DNA from: Fodinibacter luteus | GTDB lineage: Bacteria > Actinomycetota > Actinomycetes > Actinomycetales > Dermatophilaceae | Assembly (NCBI RefSeq): GCF_039541575.1 | Contig: NZ_BAABGM010000016.1 | Coordinates: 62,001-126,000, forward strand | Direction: 5' to 3' | Length of the DNA stretch: 64,000 nucleotides | Shown here: positions 8,570-19,350 of the stretch, piece after piece | Layout: every line of letters begins with the position of its first letter | How positions within the stretch are numbered: the stretch's first letter is position 1 | Program-made: the position numbers and the translations under genes | The notes under the pieces: generated by a model | Seen by the model: the letters and a program-made list of their open reading frames with translations, nothing else | Database searches by the model: none | Told to the model about the DNA's origin: nothing

Positions 8570-9934
8570 TCACCTGATCGGGTAGACCGGCTGCGTCTGG
8601 GCGTTGAACTCCTTGAGCCGCACGGAGTTGGCCTTGCGGAGCGTCGGGTCCTTGAGCATGAGGACGTCGAAGCCCTTCTGGATGTCCGAGCTGTAGACGA
8701 ACCCGTTGTAGTAGTACGCGGACCACGTGCCGCCGAGGTTGCTTGGGGACAGCGGACCACGCTCGAAGTAGTCGAGCTCCTTCGGGCTGGTGGAGTCGGT
8801 GAACTCCCACAGCGAGACGCCGCCCTGGTACCAGGACTGGACCATGACGTCGCGACCCTTGACCGGGATGATCGACCCGTTGTGGGCGACGCAGTTCTCG
8901 GTGGTGTTCTGGTGCCGCGGGATCTTGTAGTACGACTTGAACGTCAGGTCGTTGCCGGCCGACAGGTCGTAGATCGCGTTCGCGCCGCGGTTGGGTCCGG
9001 TGGCGGCGTCGCACGTCGCGCCCGCTCCGCCGCCGAGCTCGTCGGTGAAGACGACCTTGGTCCCGTCGCTGTTGAAGGTCGCCGAGTGCCAGAACGCGAA
9101 GTTGGTGTCGCGCACGGTCTCGACCACCTTCGGGTCCTCCGGGTCCGAGATGTCCATGATGACGCCGTCACCCATGCACGCGCCGGCGGCGATCTTCTTG
9201 CTCGGGTAGGCGGTGATGTCGTGGCACCCGGCCGTGCCGGAGTTGCCGCCGTCCGGGAAGAGGACCGGTGTCTCGACGACGGTCGCGCTCGTCGGGGCGG
9301 CGTGCGGCACCTTGACGATCGAGATGAGGTCGTGCGGGGCCTGGCAGTCGGGGAAGCTGTCCCGTGGGCCGTAGCTCGAGACGTAGAGGTAGTCAGCGCT
9401 CTCACCCGGCACGACGGTGTGGGTGTGCGAGCCGCACTTCGTCTCGACCGACTTGATGTACTTCGGCTTCGTCACGTCGGAGACGTCGAAGATCTTGATG
9501 CCCTCCCACGACTCCTTGATCGTGGCCGGCTGGCCGGTGCTCTCGCAGCTGTCGTCGGAGCGGGATGAGTCGGTGGACAGGTAGACCAGGTCGCCACGCA
9601 CGCTGATGTCGTTCTGCGAACCGGGGCAGTTGACCTGCGCGAGGGTCCTGGGGGACGACGGGTTCGAGATGTCGTAGATGATGAACCCCTGGTAGTTGCC
9701 GACGTAGGCGCGGTCGCCCTGGAACGCGAGGTCGGTGCCGAACTGGCCCGCGAACGGACCGACGTGCGGCGTGTTGCTCAGGTGCTTGATGTTCTTGCTG
9801 TACCCGATCTGGTCGGGGGCCAGGTCCGTACCGGAGACGTTGAGGCCGTCCCCCGCTGATGCGGCGCCCACGCCTCCGAGCGCCAGCATGAGGGTTCCCG
9901 CGGCTGCAACCGCGAGAAGTCTCGTCCGTGTCAT
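8570..9934 (-). CDS. Secreted LVIVD-repeat beta-propeller protein
   Basis: A 454-aa exported protein. The start MTRTRLLAVAAAGTLML opens a classic signal peptide ending near ASAGDG (about residue 28). The mature part contains repeated blades of the LVIVD type (GFIIYDISNPSSP, GIKIFDVSDVTKP, GVIMDISDPEDP, GVSLWEFTDSTSP) and several Cys that could pair as disulfides outside the cell. The family is widespread in actinobacteria as a surface or secreted protein of unknown function. It is divergent from a DUF305 lipoprotein, with a 147-bp shared promoter region. The upstream frame stays open as far as 10852 but belongs to the other strand there. Confidence 0.88.
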   Translation of the reverse strand: MTRTRLLAVAAAGTLMLALGGVGAASAGDGLNVSGTDLAPDQIGYSKNIKHLSNTPHVGPFAGQFGTDLAFQGDRAYVGNYQGFIIYDISNPSSPRTLAQVNCPGSQNDISVRGDLVYLSTDSSRSDDSCESTGQPATIKESWEGIKIFDVSDVTKPKYIKSVETKCGSHTHTVVPGESADYLYVSSYGPRDSFPDCQAPHDLISIVKVPHAAPTSATVVETPVLFPDGGNSGTAGCHDITAYPSKKIAAGACMGDGVIMDISDPEDPKVVETVRDTNFAFWHSATFNSDGTKVVFTDELGGGAGATCDAATGPNRGANAIYDLSAGNDLTFKSYYKIPRHQNTTENCVAHNGSIIPVKGRDVMVQSWYQGGVSLWEFTDSTSPKELDYFERGPLSPSNLGGTWSAYYYNGFVYSSDIQKGFDVLMLKDPTLRKANSVRLKEFNAQTQPVYPIR

Positions 9935-10081
9935 GTCCACCTCGATCTGATCGGCCGGCGCGGTCCGGTGGTCGACCGGGCCCACCCGGCAAGGGGTGTG
10001 GTGTCGGTCACACTGCACGACGCGACGGGGGCGTGGGGAGTTTGAAACGTAAGGAAATCCCATGGGTTCGGCCGGGTTACA

Positions 10082-10795
10082 GTGACGCGCGTGACGAGCC
10101 CTGACCGCCGCCCCGACGCACGCCGAGCACCGCGCCTCGCGGTAGCCGCCGGGGCCGCCGCCCTCGTGATCTCCCTGGGCGCCTGCACCGGAGACGACGG
10201 GTCTGCCGCTGCCGTCACCGCTCCGCCGCCGAGCGTCCCTGTGCTGCAGCCGGGTCAGCCCGGCGAGCCCGACGCGACGCTCACCGGGTCGGCGGCCGCA
10301 CCGACGGTCACCCCGACCGCGCGACCGGCGGACGCCCGCTTCCTCCAGGACATGATCGTCCACCACGCCCAGGCCCTCGTCATGGTCCGGGCCGTGCTCC
10401 CCGAGCTCACCGACGCGGAGGTCAAGGGCATCGCCTCGCGCATCGGCGATGAGCAGGAGCCCGAGATCGACGCGATGGCCAGGTGGCTCGAGGGGCGCGG
10501 TCAGTCCGTGCCGCCCGAGGCGACGAACCCCAACCTCACCGACCACGGCACGCACTCGATGCCGGGCATGGCGAGCGAGGCGGACCTCGCGCGGCTCGCG
10601 GCCGCCACCGGGCCGGAGGCCGACCGGCTCTTCCTCGCCCTCATGATCCGCCACCACGAAGGGGCGATCACCATGGTCGAGGAGCACCTCGCGAAGGCCA
10701 CGGACGCGCGCATCGAGGAGACGGCTGCCGACATCTCGGTGACCCAGACCAAGCAGATCGCCCAGATGAAGGGGATGCTCGACCGGCTGTCCTGA
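10082..10795 (+). CDS. DUF305 lipoprotein
   Basis: A 237-aa secreted lipoprotein: the basic N-terminus is followed by AGAAALVISLGAC, whose Cys is the lipidation site, then a Pro/Thr-rich linker. The DUF305 four-helix domain holds two copies of the diagnostic His-His motif (MIVHHAQAL and MIRHHEGAI), which resemble metal-binding helices. A Met/His-rich stretch (HGTHSMPGM) lies between them. DUF305 proteins often occur near copper or other metal handling genes; no such gene is visible here other than the divergent LVIVD partner. The start could be GTG at 10082 or at 10091. Confidence 0.88.
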   Translation: MTRVTSPDRRPDARRAPRLAVAAGAAALVISLGACTGDDGSAAAVTAPPPSVPVLQPGQPGEPDATLTGSAAAPTVTPTARPADARFLQDMIVHHAQALVMVRAVLPELTDAEVKGIASRIGDEQEPEIDAMARWLEGRGQSVPPEATNPNLTDHGTHSMPGMASEADLARLAAATGPEADRLFLALMIRHHEGAITMVEEHLAKATDARIEETAADISVTQTKQIAQMKGMLDRLS

Positions 10796-10861
10796 CGCCA
10801 CCTGCTGACCGCGCTCAGGATCGCGGCATACAGTGCACCCGAGCACGTCCAAGAGGGTGAG

Positions 10862-13021
10862 GTGCAGCGCGGCGCGGAGGCATCGGTGGGGGCAGGCACG
10901 ACACGGACCGGCCTGCTCGCCAGGACGGCCCGGCTCGCCCGGACCGCCCGGACCGCCCGGACCGGCCGGCTCACCCGAACCGCCCGGGTCGCCGGGGTCG
11001 CCCTGGTCGTCGGGGCGCTGTTCGCCGGGCAGCCGGCGCGGGCGGACGAGGGCCTCGCGACGACCGCGACGAGCCGCTACGTCCTCGACGCGAAGCAGAC
11101 GACCGTCGACGCGGCGGTGACGATCGACCTGCGCAACGTCGCCCCCGACCGCGGCGATGTCTACTTCTACTACGACGCCTTCACCGTTCCGGTGCCCGCC
11201 GGCGCCGAGGACCTGCGGGCCCGCAGCGCCGGGACGTCGCTGCCGGTGCGGCTCACCCCGACGCAGGACCCCTCGACGAGCCTGGCGCGCATCTCGTTCC
11301 CGGACCTGCGCTACGGCCGCTCACGCACCATCGAGCTGACCTTCTCGGTGCCGGGCGAGAAGCCGCGCGACGAGGACGGCACCCGGGTCGGGCCGGGCTA
11401 CGCCACCTTCGCGGTCTACGGCGTCGGAGACCCGGGGAGCAACCGCGTCGAGGTCGTGGCGCCGACCGACATGACCTTCGACGCCACGAGCGACGACTTC
11501 ACGTCGAGCACGGAGGGCGCCACGACGACCCACGTCGCGACGACCTCGACGGAGGAGGACGGGTTCTGGGCCGTCGTGTCGCTGCGCGACCCGGCGAAGG
11601 CCGAGGAGCGCGCGGTCGAGGTGTCGGGGAATGCCCTGCTGCTCAACGGCTTTCCCGACGACCCCAAGTGGGCCGACTTCGTCGCGGACCGGGTGACCAC
11701 CGGCATCCCCGCCCTCGAACGCCTCGTCGGCACGCCGTGGCCGGGAGGTCTCGAGCGGATCCGGGAGGACGCCTCCCCCTCGCTGCGTGGCTACGACGGC
11801 TGGTTCGACCCGAGTGACGACGAGATCGTCATCGGTGAGGGGCTCGATGCCGACCTGCTCTTCCACGAGCTCTCGCACGCGTGGGTCTCGGGTGAGCGCT
11901 TCGACGAGCGGTGGGTCTTCGAGGGCCTGGCCCAGGTGCTCGCGGAGCGGACGGTGCGTGCCACCGGGGGCGAGCCCGCCGACCGCGAGCGGGTCTCGTA
12001 CCGGGATGAGGATGCCGTGCCGCTCAACGCGTGGGACGGCTCCGCGAGCGGGCGGTCCGAGGACGTCGACGCCTACGCGTACCCCGCCGCCTACACCGCG
12101 ACGAGTGCGCTGCTCGCCGACCTCGACGACACCGAGCTGGCCGCGGTGGTCGGTGCCGGCATCCGGGGGGAGCGGGCCTACGACCCACCCGGGACGAAGG
12201 ACGCCGACGGGGGCCGCACGAGCTGGTCGCGATGGCTCGACCTCGTCGAGGTGCGCGGGGGCGTGGAGGATGCCGCGCAGGTCTTCCAGCGCTGGGCCCT
12301 CACGGCCGAGCAGCGGGCGCAGCTCGCACCGCGCGCCGAGGCCCGCGCCGCGTTCGCGGCGGTCGACGAGGGGGACGGCGCCTGGCTGCCGCCGGAGGGC
12401 TTGCGCGACGCGATGACGGCGTGGGACTTCGAGCGGGCTTCGTCGGTGAACGAGAAGGTGGCCGGGCTCGGCCCCGAGGCGGTCGAGGTGCAGGATGCCG
12501 CGGCGCGCGCCGGCGTCGACGTGCCGGACCCGGTCCGAGAGTCGTACGAGCAGGCCGAGTTCGACGAGCAGTACGCCGCTCTCGGCGCGACGTTGCCGGC
12601 GGCGGCCACGGCGGTCACCGCCGTCGGGCGGGCGCAGGACGTGGCTGGGCAGGACCGCGACCCGCTGAGCGACCTCGGCGTCACCGTGCTCGGGGTGGAG
12701 GACCTCGCGACGGACGCGACGGGGCACCTCGAGGCGGGGGCCCTGGCGGCCGCGACCGAGGCGGCCACTGCCGCGTCGAGTCGCGCCGACCGCGCGCTCC
12801 TCGTCGGTCTCGCCCTTCCCGTCGTGCTCGTGCTCGTCCTCCTCTCGGCGGTCCTCGTCACCCGAAGGCTGCTCAGGCGACGCGCGCGGCGGCGCGCGGC
12901 GGCGCAGGCAGCAGCCGTCGAGGCCGCGGCGGTGCTGGCGGCCCAGCGGTCGTTCCTGGCCCAGGGCATCGGCCCTGCCGAGCAGGTCCCACCCGCGAAC
13001 GCGGACGGCTCACGCGGCTGA
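10862..13021 (+). CDS. Putative surface zinc metallopeptidase, C-terminally anchored
   Basis: A 719-aa protein with an Arg/Thr/Ala repeat stretch at the N-terminus (RTAR units), then a signal-like segment (VALVVGALFAGQPARA, about residues 43-60). A beta-rich region resembles the N-terminal part of M1-type peptidases. The motif LLFHELSHAW gives HExxH with H335, E336 and H339, and WVFEGLAQ offers the third ligand E354. A C-terminal helix at about 646-668 followed by RRLLRRRARRR is a membrane anchor. The HExxH-x14-E spacing is shorter than the 18 of M1, so it fits the broader peptidase-MA/gluzincin group better. The GTG start follows gagggtgagg. Substrate unknown. Confidence 0.72.
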   Translation: MQRGAEASVGAGTTRTGLLARTARLARTARTARTGRLTRTARVAGVALVVGALFAGQPARADEGLATTATSRYVLDAKQTTVDAAVTIDLRNVAPDRGDVYFYYDAFTVPVPAGAEDLRARSAGTSLPVRLTPTQDPSTSLARISFPDLRYGRSRTIELTFSVPGEKPRDEDGTRVGPGYATFAVYGVGDPGSNRVEVVAPTDMTFDATSDDFTSSTEGATTTHVATTSTEEDGFWAVVSLRDPAKAEERAVEVSGNALLLNGFPDDPKWADFVADRVTTGIPALERLVGTPWPGGLERIREDASPSLRGYDGWFDPSDDEIVIGEGLDADLLFHELSHAWVSGERFDERWVFEGLAQVLAERTVRATGGEPADRERVSYRDEDAVPLNAWDGSASGRSEDVDAYAYPAAYTATSALLADLDDTELAAVVGAGIRGERAYDPPGTKDADGGRTSWSRWLDLVEVRGGVEDAAQVFQRWALTAEQRAQLAPRAEARAAFAAVDEGDGAWLPPEGLRDAMTAWDFERASSVNEKVAGLGPEAVEVQDAAARAGVDVPDPVRESYEQAEFDEQYAALGATLPAAATAVTAVGRAQDVAGQDRDPLSDLGVTVLGVEDLATDATGHLEAGALAAATEAATAASSRADRALLVGLALPVVLVLVLLSAVLVTRRLLRRRARRRAAAQAAAVEAAAVLAAQRSFLAQGIGPAEQVPPANADGSRG

Positions 13022-13040
13022 GCGCGCAGGCGTGCGGCGC

Positions 13041-13112
13041 GTGCCCCCGCCGGGTCGTGTGCCGCCGCCGGGTCGAGTGCCGCCGCCGGCGCGTGTGCCG
13101 CCGCCGGGTCGA
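13041..13112. repeat. 18-bp tandem repeat, four copies
   Basis: Four 18-bp units of the form gtgccgccgccgggtcga, with a partial fifth, fill the gap between two convergent genes (zinc peptidase and argA). Confidence 0.85.
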
Positions 13113-13124
13113 GTGCCGCCCGGG

Positions 13125-13661
13125 TCAGAGGACCCGGAGCATGCGGGTGTTGCCGAGGGTGTTCGGCTTGACCCGCTCGAGGTCGAGGAACTCGGCGATG
13201 CCCTCGTCGTAGCTGCGCAGGAGCTCGGCGTAGACCTCGGGGTCGACGGCCTGGCCCTCGATGACCTCGAAACCGTGGTGCCCGAAGAACGTGGTCTCGA
13301 AGGTCAGGCAGAACAGCCGGCTCAGCCCCAGCTCGCGCGCCCGGTCGACGAGCCGCTGGAGCAGGGCCGAGCCCACCCCGTGCCCGAGCACGGACGGGTC
13401 GACGGCGAGGGTGCGAACCTCGCCGAGGTCCTCCCACAGCACGTGGAGCGCCCCGCACCCGACGACGCGGCCGCCGAGCTCCGCGACGACGAAGTCGGAC
13501 ACCGACTCGTAGTAGGCGACGGCCTCCTTGTTGAGCAGGACGCGCCGCTCGGCGAGGGGGGCGACGAGGGCACGGATGGCCCGCACGTCGGACGTGCGCG
13601 CGGCGCGCACGACGACCGGGGCCGCCGGGGGCGGCGGGGTGGGGTCCGGGGTGGTCGGCAC
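13125..13661 (-). CDS. argA: Amino-acid N-acetyltransferase (ArgA-type NAGS, GNAT)
   Basis: This enzyme acetylates glutamate, the first step of arginine synthesis. It is the short GNAT-only actinobacterial form resembling Rv2747, without the kinase-like domain of E. coli ArgA. Diagnostic segments are VVGCGALHVLWEDLGEVRT, LAVDPSVLGHGVGSALL (acetyl-CoA loop), FETTFFGHHGF and the C-terminal FLDLERVKPNTLGNTRML. The GTG at 13661 gives 178 aa with a short Pro-rich lead. The frame stays open upstream to 13799, but that sequence looks random. Confidence 0.87.
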   Translation of the reverse strand: MPTTPDPTPPPPAAPVVVRAARTSDVRAIRALVAPLAERRVLLNKEAVAYYESVSDFVVAELGGRVVGCGALHVLWEDLGEVRTLAVDPSVLGHGVGSALLQRLVDRARELGLSRLFCLTFETTFFGHHGFEVIEGQAVDPEVYAELLRSYDEGIAEFLDLERVKPNTLGNTRMLRVL

Positions 13662-13980
13662 GGGGGGAGCGTAGTCCCGCCGGCGGCGCTGGGAGCACCT
13701 GGTCCCGGGCATTGGCGGCGGCCCGCACCGCAGGGGTGGTGGCGGGCCGCCTGTGCAAGGTGCCCCGGAGGCCCTTGCCTGCGCACCAGTCTGCGGCACC
13801 GGCCGCCCTCGTTGGGTAAAGGCACGTTCAAGGTTTGGTGCGGATTGCGCCGAGGGTCACCGACCGGCAGGGACCCGAGTCCAAGGCCCGACCGACGTCC
13901 GAGGGCCCCACCGACGCCCGAGGGGCCCCGACCGGGTGGTCGGGGCCCCTCGCGAGCCGTGGCACGGCATCCGGTGGCGG
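13662..13980. other. 319-bp gap between clpC and argA
   Basis: No gene seen. It holds the clpC terminator (13919-13952) and a 10-bp inverted repeat (13717-13726 with 13742-13751, ggcggcccgc/gcgggccgcc) that would lie in the argA leader. A TTGAAC-like element on the minus strand near 13830 could be part of the argA promoter, but this is weak. Confidence 0.6.
13919..13952 (-). terminator. Terminator after clpC
   Basis: A perfect 15-bp stem (cgaggggccccgacc) with a gggt loop, 29 bp beyond the clpC stop. Confidence 0.85.
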
Positions 13981-16491
<2,511 letters not shown>

Positions 16492-16734
16492 GGTGCTTCT
16501 CCTGACGTCGAGTCACCTCGATGCTAGTCGCGCCGCCTGAGTCCGTCCCGCTCGTCGTCACCGAGCGGTCATCCGGGGGCGGCGCGTCCTTCGGGGGGTC
16601 CAACGTGACGGGTGGGTGCGGGTGTTCCGCGTTCGCTCTCGGCATAGCGAGGTTCGACGGCGACGGATGCCGGTCGGATGCCGGGTGGTCGGGCCGCCGC
16701 GGGCGCGCTCGGCGTGCGGGTGGCTCGGGTCCGG

Positions 16735-16838
16735 GTCAGTGGCGGCGCTGGCAGCGCCCGCACCAGGAGAGGTTGCGGCCGGCGACGTCAGTGGCGGCGC
16801 TGGCAGCGCCCGCACCAGAAGAGGTTGCGGCCGGCGAC
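16735..16838. repeat. 52-bp tandem duplication of the nei 3' end
   Basis: Two adjacent 52-bp copies (16735-16786 and 16787-16838) differ by one base. The second copy holds the last codons and stop of nei; the first is a downstream relic that repeats both. Confidence 0.95.
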
Positions 16839-17615
16839 GACCCGGGTGCGCACCCTGGAGCCGCACGTGAGGCACGGCATCCCCGCGCGCTTGTAGACGT
16901 ACGAGGACCGCTCGGTGAGGTGCGGCACCTCGCCGCGGCCGAGCGCCGCCTCGACCGCGAGCAGCTCGTCCTCGACGGTGACGATGCGCCCCGTGGCGAC
17001 GCCGAGCGGCATGAGCCGTTCGAGGTCGTCCCAGACGAGCCGCCACGACGCGCGGCGCATCCGGCGGCCCTCGGTGAACGGGGACAGGCGGTGCCGGAAG
17101 AGCACCTCGGAGCGGTAGACGTTGCCGACGCCGGCGAGCACCGACTGGTCCATGAGCAGCTCACCGACGGTGCGTGACGAGCGGTGGATGCGAGCCCACG
17201 CGACGTCCGGGTCGGCATCGGGGCGCAGGGGGTCGGGGCCGAGGCCATCGAGCACCGCGTCGACCCGTTCGGGGCTCGCGACCTCGCACAGGTTCGGGCC
17301 GCGCAGGTCGGCGACGTGCTGGTCGGTGCGCAGCCGCAGCCGGACCTGGCCGAGGGCGGGGACCTCCGCGGTCCACTCGTGGCTGTCGACGGTGAAGGAC
17401 CCGATGAGGCCGAGGTGCACGTGCAGCCACCGGTCGTCGGCGAACTCCACGAGCAGGTGCTTGCCGCGCGACGTCGCCCGCAGCAGCTCGCGCCCGCTCA
17501 GCTCGGCGGCGCCCTCGGTGAACTTGCCCTGTGGGCTCGTGACCTCGGGCGTCGTGCCGGCGAAGGCCTCGTGGAGGTCACGGGCGAGGGCGAAGAGGGT
17601 GTGGCCTTCGGGCAT
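16788..17615 (-). CDS. nei: Fpg/Nei-family DNA glycosylase (endonuclease VIII, Nei1-like)
   Basis: It excises oxidised bases and nicks the abasic site. The mature N-terminus PEGHTLFALAR contains the catalytic Pro2 and Glu3, and the PEGHTL form is that of mycobacterial Nei1. The helix-two-turn-helix lies near QSVLAGVGNVYRSE, and the zinc finger C-x2-C-x16-C-x2-C closes the protein (CLTC ... CGRC). The 275-aa length is normal. The stop codon lies inside the upstream member of a 52-bp tandem duplication, so the protein is unharmed. The gene lies downstream of ku and the HhH gene on the same strand, but behind a 355-bp repeat-filled gap. Confidence 0.93.
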   Translation of the reverse strand: MPEGHTLFALARDLHEAFAGTTPEVTSPQGKFTEGAAELSGRELLRATSRGKHLLVEFADDRWLHVHLGLIGSFTVDSHEWTAEVPALGQVRLRLRTDQHVADLRGPNLCEVASPERVDAVLDGLGPDPLRPDADPDVAWARIHRSSRTVGELLMDQSVLAGVGNVYRSEVLFRHRLSPFTEGRRMRRASWRLVWDDLERLMPLGVATGRIVTVEDELLAVEAALGRGEVPHLTERSSYVYKRAGMPCLTCGSRVRTRVVAGRNLFWCGRCQRRH

Positions 17616-17970
17616 GGCGAGAGCGTATGCCGCGCGTCCGCATACGCGGGTGGTGAGGGGAAGGGGGTGTGGGGTGTCAGGGGCGCGGACAGTGGCGCGT
17701 TCGGCACCCTTGGGGGTGGTGTGGCGTACGGCCGGGGTGTCAGGGGCGCGGACAGTGGCGCGTTCGGCACCCTTGGGGGTGGCGTCGCGTACGGCAGGGG
17801 TGTCAGGGGCGCGGGGAGTCGCGCGTTCGGCACCCTTGGGTGGGTGTGGCGTACGGCAAGGGTGTCAGGGGCGCGGGGAGTCGCGCGTTCGGCACCCTTT
17901 GGGGGTGGCGTCGCGCCCGGCAGGGGTGTCAGGGGCGCGGACAGTCGCGCGCCCGGCATCCCTGTCGCCC
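17616..17970. other. 355-bp repeat-filled gap between HhH gene and nei
   Basis: No gene seen. It begins with an 8-bp inverted repeat (gcgtatgc/gcatacgc) just upstream of nei, likely near its promoter, and is otherwise filled by the array with a period of about 62 bp. Confidence 0.7.
17671..17965. repeat. Tandem array, ~62-bp unit, about 4.7 copies
   Basis: Units begin with ggtgtcaggggcgcgg and contain gcgcgttcggcaccctt. Unit starts fall near 17671, 17733, 17796, 17858 and 17921. Copies differ at scattered positions (gacagtg against gggagtc; gtgtggc against gcgtcgc) in an alternating pattern. Each unit can form an imperfect hairpin through ggtgtc and ggcaccc. Confidence 0.93.
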
Positions 17971-18252
17971 TCAGCCCGGGCGGGTGGTGCGCAGGATGCG
18001 CAGCGCCCTGGGGCCGAACCCGTGCAGCGCGAGGAGGTCGGCGTCGGGAGCCGCGTCGACGGCATCCCACGTCGTGAGGCCGGCGTTCGTCAGGGCCCGG
18101 CGGGCCGGGGCGCCGATGGCGTGCACCTCGTGCGGTGGCCGCGAACGCCTGTCGTCCTCCGCGTGTGGGTCGCGCGTCGGATGCCGGCCGGCCGCCGGGT
18201 GTGGGTCGGCCGCCGGGTGTGGGTCGGCGCCGGGGCTGCGACCGTCCGCCAC
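17971..18252 (-). CDS. Small helix-hairpin-helix protein downstream of ku
   Basis: A 93-aa protein whose GTG start lies 1 nt past the ku stop, so it is almost certainly translated from the ku transcript. The first half is low-complexity (repeated DPHPAA and related segments rich in His, Pro and Arg). The second half, IGAPARRALTNAG then LTTWDAV and LLALHGFGPRALRIL, is a compact HhH domain of the kind that binds DNA backbone. The function is unknown; coupling to Ku suggests a role in end joining (inference). Confidence 0.72.
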   Translation of the reverse strand: MADGRSPGADPHPAADPHPAAGRHPTRDPHAEDDRRSRPPHEVHAIGAPARRALTNAGLTTWDAVDAAPDADLLALHGFGPRALRILRTTRPG

Positions 18253-18253
18253 G

Positions 18254-19198
18254 TCAGCTGGCCTTCCTCTCCGCCTTCTTCGCCGTGGTCTTCTTGGCGG
18301 TGGTCTTGTTTTCCGCGGTCTTCTTGGCCGTCGTCTTCTTCGCCGTCGACGTCCCGGGCTTCGTGGACTTCGCCGCCGCCTCGGCGGTTGCCGGCTCGGA
18401 GGCGGACCCGGACGCCTCGCCGCGTGACGCCTTGGCCTTCTCGACCGAGCGGGCCAGAGCTGCGAGCAGGTCGACGACCTCGCCACTCTCCTCGGGTTCG
18501 GCGGCCCTGACGCGCACCTCGCCACCCTCGACCTTGGCGCGGACGAGCTCCTTGACGGCGGTGGCGTAGTCGTCCTCGTACTCGTCGGGGTCGTAGTCGC
18601 CCGCGAGCTGGTCGATGAGCATCTTCGCCATGTCCATCTCCTGCTTGCTCGCGCTCTGGTCCTCGGTGACCGTCGCGAAGTCGGCGGCGCGGATCTCGTC
18701 GGGCCAGAGCATCGTCTGCATGACGATCACGCCGTCGCGCACTCGCAGCACGGCCATCGTCATCCGGGTGCGGATGGACACCGTGCAGATCGCCATCCGC
18801 TTCTCCTTCTCGAGCGCGTCGCGGAGCAGGACGTACGGCTTGGTCGCGGACTTGTCGGGCTCGAGGTAGTAGCTCTTGTCGAGCCACATCGGGTCGATCT
18901 GGTCGGACGGGACGAACTTCGTCACGCCGATCTCCTTCGACGACGTGCTCGGCAGGTCGGCGAAGTCCTCGTCGGTGAGCACGACCATGTCGCCGTCCTC
19001 GGTCTCGTAACCCTTGGCGATGTCGTCGTACGAGACCTCCTCACCGTCGATGGAGCAGATCCGCTTGTACCGGATGCGCCCGCCGTCCTCGCGGTGCACC
19101 TGGCGGAACTGCACGTCGTGGTTCTCGGTCGCGGAGTACAGCCGCACCGGCACGTTGACGAGGCCGAAGGAGACCGCGCCCTTCCAGATCGCCCGCAT
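18254..19198 (-). CDS. ku: Non-homologous end joining protein Ku
   Basis: Bacterial Ku forms a homodimeric ring on DNA ends and recruits LigD. The start MRAIWKGAVSFGLVNVPV is the invariant Ku N-terminus; upstream in-frame codons are ignored. The core continues with RIRYKRICSIDGEEV and ends near residue 260. A C-terminal extension of ~55 residues is rich in Lys/Thr/Ala (KKTTAKK repeats), a DNA-sliding tail known in many actinobacterial Ku proteins. It is divergent from the ligase gene across 152 bp. Confidence 0.96.
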   Translation of the reverse strand: MRAIWKGAVSFGLVNVPVRLYSATENHDVQFRQVHREDGGRIRYKRICSIDGEEVSYDDIAKGYETEDGDMVVLTDEDFADLPSTSSKEIGVTKFVPSDQIDPMWLDKSYYLEPDKSATKPYVLLRDALEKEKRMAICTVSIRTRMTMAVLRVRDGVIVMQTMLWPDEIRAADFATVTEDQSASKQEMDMAKMLIDQLAGDYDPDEYEDDYATAVKELVRAKVEGGEVRVRAAEPEESGEVVDLLAALARSVEKAKASRGEASGSASEPATAEAAAKSTKPGTSTAKKTTAKKTAENKTTAKKTTAKKAERKAS

Positions 19199-19350
19199 GG
19201 CCGTCCACCCTTCCGTCTGCCGTGCGCCTCCTCGCGCTCGGCGCAGACTCCCAGCGTAAACCTGCCCTCGGGTGCGGAAACGGTCGCCGGGACGACCACT
19301 TGCGCACCCAAGGCGGGTGGAGCGGGGCAGGACGTGGGCAGGATGGGTCC

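Noticed and set aside
9935..10852. N-terminal extension of the LVIVD protein to 760 aa
   Set aside because: The extension is antisense to the DUF305 gene, and a clear signal peptide starts at 9934.
13662..13799. Longer N-terminus of the ArgA-type acetyltransferase
   Set aside because: The extra residues are Arg/Pro/Gly/Cys-rich with no family similarity; the conserved GNAT domain begins just after the GTG at 13661.
17671..17965. Possible CRISPR array
   Set aside because: The units are contiguous ~62-bp repeats with no unique spacers and no cas genes nearby.
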